Assembly: GCF_900129405.1 (NCBI RefSeq)
Contig: NZ_FQVQ01000015.1
Location: 1-64,000, forward strand
DNA from: Flavobacterium fontis
GTDB taxonomy: Bacteria; Bacteroidota; Bacteroidia; Flavobacteriales; Flavobacteriaceae
Length of the DNA stretch: 64,000 nucleotides
Direction of reading: 5' to 3'
The first letter of the stretch is position 1. The number at the start of each line of letters is the position of its first letter. Both the position numbers and the translations under genes were made by a program. The notes under the pieces were generated by a model, which was not told the DNA's origin, did no database searches, and was given only the letters and a program-made list of their open reading frames with translations. Shown one piece after another: positions 60,706 through 64,000 of this stretch.

Positions 60706-60746
60706 TTGGGTACGACGTAAGGGTCCGAAGACCCTCACGTACCCAA
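60706..60746. repeat. Inverted repeat/hairpin, likely dispersed palindromic element
   Basis: TTGGGTACG (60706-60714) pairs with CGTACCCAA (60738-60746), and inside AGGGTC (60720-60725) pairs with GACCCT (60730-60735) around loop CGAA. Between them lie ACGTA and CA, which can shift pairing to ACGT/ACGT. There is no T-run, so it is not a usual terminator. It resembles a dispersed palindromic repeat; function unknown. Confidence 0.75.
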
Positions 60747-61051
60747 GGCGTATAAATCGAATAATGGCTTGCGTGACAAAATGGAATTGTTATCATGTTT
60801 GTCATTGTTATTGCAATATTACTACCCCTATTTTGAATAATCTCTAGGGTTTTTCCTGACGAATCAAAGTATTTTTCCTGAGCTTCTAGGGGAAAAATAC
60901 CCAAATGTTTGGGGGAAAATACCAATAAGTTGTAAATCAGCAATTTGAGTTTAAATTTTTTCAGATTTTTTTTGGGGTATTTACTTTTAATACGTTTGGT
61001 TTAAAACCTGAATCCTAAAAATTTAACATTTGTAAAGTGGCATACAATAAA

Positions 61052-61078
61052 AAAACCAATCGCGAGGATTGGTTTTCA
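61052..61078 (-). terminator. Terminator of yebC
   Basis: Read leftward: AAAACCAATC, loop CTCGC, GATTGGTTTT followed by T's (61052-61076). A 10-base stem, 21 bases after the yebC stop. Confidence 0.9.
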
Positions 61079-61098
61079 TATACGAAAAGGGTCATTTA

Positions 61099-61809
61099 CT
61101 ATTCTTGCATGGTGTGGTAGACATTCATCACATCGTCATCTTCTTCAATTTTCTCCAATAATTTTTCCACATCGGCAATTTGTTCTGGGGATAAGGCTTT
61201 TGTCACCTGAGGAATACGTTCAAATCCAGAGGATAAAATCTCAATACTGCGACTTTCCAATTCTTTCTGAATCGCTCCAAAACTTTCAAATGGGGCATAC
61301 ATCACAATTCCGTCTTCATCGGCGAAAATTTCTTCGACCCCAAAATCAATCATTTCCAGTTCTAATTCTTCAATATCTTGCCCTGTATTGGGAATTCTAA
61401 AATTACAAGTATGGTCAAACATGAATTCGACCGATCCTTGGGTTCCCAGTGTTCCATTGCATTTATTGAAATAACTGCGGATGTTGGCTACTGTACGATT
61501 ATTGTTGTCGGTAGCCGTTTCAATTAAAATGGCAATACCATGAGGGGCATACCCTTCAAATAAAACTTCCTTGTAGTTTGCCGTATCTTTATCGGATGCT
61601 TTTTTAATGGCGCGTTCTACATTCTCTTTGGGCATGTTGGCCGCTTTGGCATTTTGAATAACTGCGCGTAAACGGGCGTTGGTCTCCGGATTAGGACCTC
61701 CTTCTTTTACCGCAATAACAATGTCTTTACCAATGCGAGTAAACGTTTTGGCCATAGCGGACCAACGTTTCATTTTTCGGGCTTTTCTAAATTCAAATGC
61801 TCTTCCCAT
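61099..61809 (-). CDS. YebC/PmpR family protein (TACO1-like)
   Basis: The 236-residue protein shows MGRAFEFRKARKMKRWSAMAKTFTRIGKDI at the N-terminus, NMPKENVERAIKKAS, EGYAPHGIAILIETATDNNNRTVANIRSYFNK and the acidic C-terminal EKIEEDDDVMNVYHTM, all YebC-typical. It was long called a transcription factor; recent work assigns a translation role in relieving stalls at proline-rich segments. It is monocistronic, with a -7 box and a terminator. Confidence 0.95.
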   Translation of the reverse strand: MGRAFEFRKARKMKRWSAMAKTFTRIGKDIVIAVKEGGPNPETNARLRAVIQNAKAANMPKENVERAIKKASDKDTANYKEVLFEGYAPHGIAILIETATDNNNRTVANIRSYFNKCNGTLGTQGSVEFMFDHTCNFRIPNTGQDIEELELEMIDFGVEEIFADEDGIVMYAPFESFGAIQKELESRSIEILSSGFERIPQVTKALSPEQIADVEKLLEKIEEDDDVMNVYHTMQE

Positions 61810-61847
61810 AGGAATTTTTTCTTTAGCTGTTAATTAATTTTAGGGGG

Positions 61848-61855
61848 CAAATTTA
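61848..61855 (-). promoter_or_regulatory. Candidate -7 box for yebC
   Basis: TAAATTTG on the minus strand, 39 bases before the ATG at 61809. Confidence 0.5.
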
Positions 61856-61894
61856 CGTGATATCAGGAAATTGTGCCTTTTAAATTTTGTGAAT

Positions 61895-62977
61895 TTATTT
61901 TTTGTAAAAAGGGAGTTTAACCACTTGGGCAGCTACTTGGTTGTTTCTGATTTTTATATAAATCACTGATCCCACAGCCGCAAATTCAGTAGCCACATAT
62001 CCCAATCCGATTCCTTTACCCAATGAGGGTGCCATCGTACCCGAAGTCACGATTCCAATAGTATTTCCATCGGCATCGACAATTTCATAATCATGGCGAG
62101 GTATTCCGCGTTCGGTCAATTCAAATCCCACCAATTTTCGGCTTACACCTTGTTCTTTTTGTGCTTTTAAGGCCTCATGATTGGTGAAATTCTTGGTGAA
62201 TTTTGTAATCCAACCCAAGCCCGCTTCGATAGGAGAGGTGGTGTCGTTGATGTCGTTGCCGTACAAACAGAATCCCATTTCAAGACGTAAGGTATCCCGT
62301 GCTGCAAGTCCGATGGGTTTGATTCCATAAGCCGCGCCGGCTTCAAAGACCTTATGCCAAAGTTGTTCCGCATTTTCATTTTTGCAATACACTTCAAATC
62401 CTCCCGACCCGGTATATCCTGTAGCAGAGATAATTACCTCTTCGATACCCGCAAAAGTGCCTACTTCAAAATGATAGTATTTGATGTTGGCCAAGTCAAT
62501 CGCCGTCAACGATTGCATGGCTTCGACAGCTTTCGGACCCTGGATGGCAAGGAGTGAGTAAGCATCGGAAAGATTTTCCATAACAGCTCCTTCGGTATTG
62601 TGTTGCGCAATCCAATTCCAGTCTTTCTCAATATTGGAAGCATTAACGACCAGTAAATAGCTCATTTCATCGAGTCGATATACAATCAGGTCATCGACGA
62701 TGCCGCCTGTCGCGTTGGGCATGCAGGAATATTGAGCACGGCCAATGTCAAGCGTTGCTGCATCGTTGGTCGTTACGCGTTGAATCAAGTCCAAAGCATG
62801 GGGACCCGATAGTAGAAATTCGCCCATGTGCGACACATCAAAAACGCCCACTCCGTTGCGAACGGTTTCATGTTCGGCATTGACGCCTTCGTATTGTACA
62901 GGCATATTGTATCCAGCAAACGGAACCATTTTGGCGCCTAATTGGATATGAATGGGAGTTAAAGCTGTATTTTTCAT
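61895..62977 (-). CDS. gcvT: Glycine cleavage system T protein (aminomethyltransferase)
   Basis: The 360-residue T protein releases ammonia from the aminomethyl-lipoyl H protein and gives methylene-THF. It shows [57 protein letters not shown] (folate-binding region with the conserved Asp, about 80-98), [22 protein letters not shown] and [12 protein letters not shown]. Length is normal. It is not next to gcvH or gcvP here. Two -7-like boxes lie at 63001-63008 and 63009-63016. Confidence 0.96.
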   Translation of the reverse strand: MKNTALTPIHIQLGAKMVPFAGYNMPVQYEGVNAEHETVRNGVGVFDVSHMGEFLLSGPHALDLIQRVTTNDAATLDIGRAQYSCMPNATGGIVDDLIVYRLDEMSYLLVVNASNIEKDWNWIAQHNTEGAVMENLSDAYSLLAIQGPKAVEAMQSLTAIDLANIKYYHFEVGTFAGIEEVIISATGYTGSGGFEVYCKNENAEQLWHKVFEAGAAYGIKPIGLAARDTLRLEMGFCLYGNDINDTTSPIEAGLGWITKFTKNFTNHEALKAQKEQGVSRKLVGFELTERGIPRHDYEIVDADGNTIGIVTSGTMAPSLGKGIGLGYVATEFAAVGSVIYIKIRNNQVAAQVVKLPFYKK

Positions 62978-63066
62978 CCGTTGAATGTTAGTTTGTGGCG
63001 CAAAAATACAAAATTAGCCTCCAAGTTTAGAGGTGCTTTTTTGATTATTTCATGTCAAAAATGGGC

Positions 63067-63103
63067 AAAAAAAAAACCAAACGCTGCATGGGCAAGTTTG
63101 GTT
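63067..63103 (-). terminator. Terminator of the response regulator gene
   Basis: Leftward AACCAAAC (63096-63103) and GTTTGGTT (63075-63082) form an 8-base stem with a 13-base loop, followed by a run of T's. It lies 30 bases after the stop at 63134. Confidence 0.85.
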
Positions 63104-63133
63104 AATGATTATACATTGATGAATTGCGAAGGA

Positions 63134-63793
63134 TTACAGAAAGGGTTCCGTTAAACGATGTTTGTAAGAAAACAAAACCAAGCCCACTTTGGAACGAATT
63201 TGAAAGCGATCAAACAGCGTGGTGCGGTAGGCATCAATAGTTTTTCCAGTCACATTCATGATTTTGGCCATTTGGTCATAGGTGAGTTCCCGTTCATCGC
63301 ATACTAGGGTGAGAAACTCTAGTTCTTTGTCGGTCATTTCGAAGGTAATGGGGAGTTCTTCCTCTTTGCGAACATCGTAATTTTTGATGCGATTTAAAAT
63401 TTCAGTGATGTTATTGTAACCAAAATTGATGATGTTGTCAATGGCAAATTTAAGGTCGGCAGCTGAACAATTTTTATGTAAAAACCCCCGGGCTCCATGG
63501 TGATAGGCATCGTCAATGATTTGTTCATCAATATGTTGGGTGAGGAGTAGTACTTTGTGTTCCCCAGTTTTCTTTTCAAGTTCTTGCAACACTTCAATCC
63601 CATTTTTATGTGGCATTGAGTAATCCAAGATGTACATATCGGGAATGGGAACAAGCGGTAAGGATTCTAGGAATTGATCGCCATCATCAAATTCATGGAC
63701 AACCTGATATTCACCGAGGCGTTGAATGAGTTCTTTGAGACCTTGGCGAACGATGGCATGATCATCGATTAAGCAAATGCGGATGGGTTCCAT
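63134..63793 (-). CDS. NarL/FixJ family response regulator
   Basis: The 219 residues have a receiver domain (1-125) with acidic D10-D11, phospho-acceptor D57 in ILDYSMPHKNG and TQHIDEQI near 85-92, and a LuxR-type helix-turn-helix (about 150-210: MTDKELEFLTLVCDERELTYDQMAKIMNVTGKTIDAYRTTLFDRF). It is a DNA-binding regulator. It is just downstream of a histidine kinase, whose end reaches to 7 bases before its start, so they form a pair. The target genes are unknown. Confidence 0.94.
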   Translation of the reverse strand: MEPIRICLIDDHAIVRQGLKELIQRLGEYQVVHEFDDGDQFLESLPLVPIPDMYILDYSMPHKNGIEVLQELEKKTGEHKVLLLTQHIDEQIIDDAYHHGARGFLHKNCSAADLKFAIDNIINFGYNNITEILNRIKNYDVRKEEELPITFEMTDKELEFLTLVCDERELTYDQMAKIMNVTGKTIDAYRTTLFDRFQIRSKVGLVLFSYKHRLTEPFL

Positions 63794-63800
63794 AAGCGTT

Positions 63801-64000
63801 TTAATTGCGTTGTAGGGTTATTTGTGTTCCACGTCCAGGTTTGGATTCAATGACTAGCGAACATTGAATTAACTCCGCTCGTTTTTTCATATTGACCAAA
63901 CCCAATGATAGCGTTTTTGTAGTTACATCAAATCCTTTCCCGTCATCCTCAATCTGCAAGCTGAACTTGGGTTGTGTGGCTAACTGCACACGTATAGTTT
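63801..64000 (-). CDS. Sensor histidine kinase, C-terminal part (partial)
   Basis: The frame is open at the right window edge, so only the last ~66 residues are present. They show the HATPase_c boxes: IEDDGKGFD (N-box partner region), LSLGLVNMKKRAELI (G box) and KPGRGTQITLQ at the end. This is the NarX/DesK-type ATPase end and is the likely partner of the NarL-type regulator that follows. Its sensor part lies outside the window. Confidence 0.9.
   Translation of the reverse strand, partial: TIRVQLATQPKFSLQIEDDGKGFDVTTKTLSLGLVNMKKRAELIQCSLVIESKPGRGTQITLQRN

Larger units (their letters stand above)
60647..61098. other. Non-coding region with a strong hairpin
   Basis: This 450-base stretch has a large inverted repeat (60706-60746), AT-rich sequence, and the yebC terminator (61052-61078). 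A leftward frame at 60689-60943 crosses the hairpin and is probably not a gene. Nothing else recognised. Confidence 0.55.

Noticed and set aside
60689-60943. An 84-residue leftward frame
   Set aside because: It crosses the palindromic hairpin at 60706-60746 and has no recognisable domain or plausible promoter; it is more likely a product of the intergenic repeat.

Overview
The window looks like a chromosomal segment of a member of the Bacteroidota, most probably family Flavobacteriaceae. The evidence is the type IX secretion sorting domains (types A and B), many promoters with the Bacteroidota -7 box TAnnTTTG (one with an exact TTG-N19-TAnnTTTG layout), a YbiT-like ABC-F protein, an ECF sigma / CpxP-like operon, lipoprotein SOD, menaquinone genes and moderate-to-low GC. 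I see no tRNA, rRNA, CRISPR array, insertion sequence or prophage. Almost everything is housekeeping or envelope biology, and gene density is high.

Layout. 1-1035: the end of a gliding/T9SS type B surface protein, then a 670-base non-coding mosaic of short repeats. 1036-9351: aminotransferase, secreted retropepsin-like protease, DUF1573 protein, valS with a possible attenuator leader, and a propeller-M28-PDZ peptidase. 9384-13510: leftward FIST sensor, cytoplasmic multi-PAS histidine kinase and CheY-like receiver, apparently one signalling module. 13661-19203: a leftward envelope and lipid block, made of rsfS-ftsH and then, after a strong terminator, LUD-cdsA-psd-ACBP-lipoprotein SOD. 19299-25566: birA, SRPBCC protein, pyrE, Nudix, coaD, a zinc-ribbon membrane protein, ddl, PASTA protein and an RluA-type pseudouridine synthase.

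25596-35624: T9SS endonuclease I, RsmB/NSUN methyltransferase, kup, a secreted protein with about 12 PRPxRx(D/E/N)Y repeats, a BNR-repeat lipoprotein, an ECF sigma operon (sigma factor with a TTG start, membrane partner, CpxP-like protein) and an SRPBCC-GyrI-like fusion. 35699-38504: NTP pyrophosphohydrolase, small membrane proteins, a lipoprotein and a GNAT enzyme. 38588-49243: a menaquinone region (menD, menB, menA, menC) interleaved with a CvfB-like RNA-binding protein, three PH-domain membrane proteins, an outer-membrane protein, a UPF0173 hydrolase and a TPR protein. 49240-51734: glutaminyl cyclase, the SRP RNA gene ffs (non-coding, with a very good promoter) and a dipeptide epimerase. 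51760-64000: VOC protein, SDR, a repeat-rich spacer, transaldolase-like aldolase, a cysteine-less TlpA-like lipoprotein, an ABC-F ATPase with one degenerate ATP site, LpxL-type acyltransferase, rhomboid protease, SIMPL protein, amidase, YebC, gcvT and a NarL-type two-component pair cut by the window edge.

I did not find a clear new defence or mobile system. The features most worth a second look are the valS leader, the FIST module, the three PH proteins inside the menaquinone region, the TTG-initiated sigma gene, the repeat protein at 30125-31537 and the mosaic intergenic repeats.
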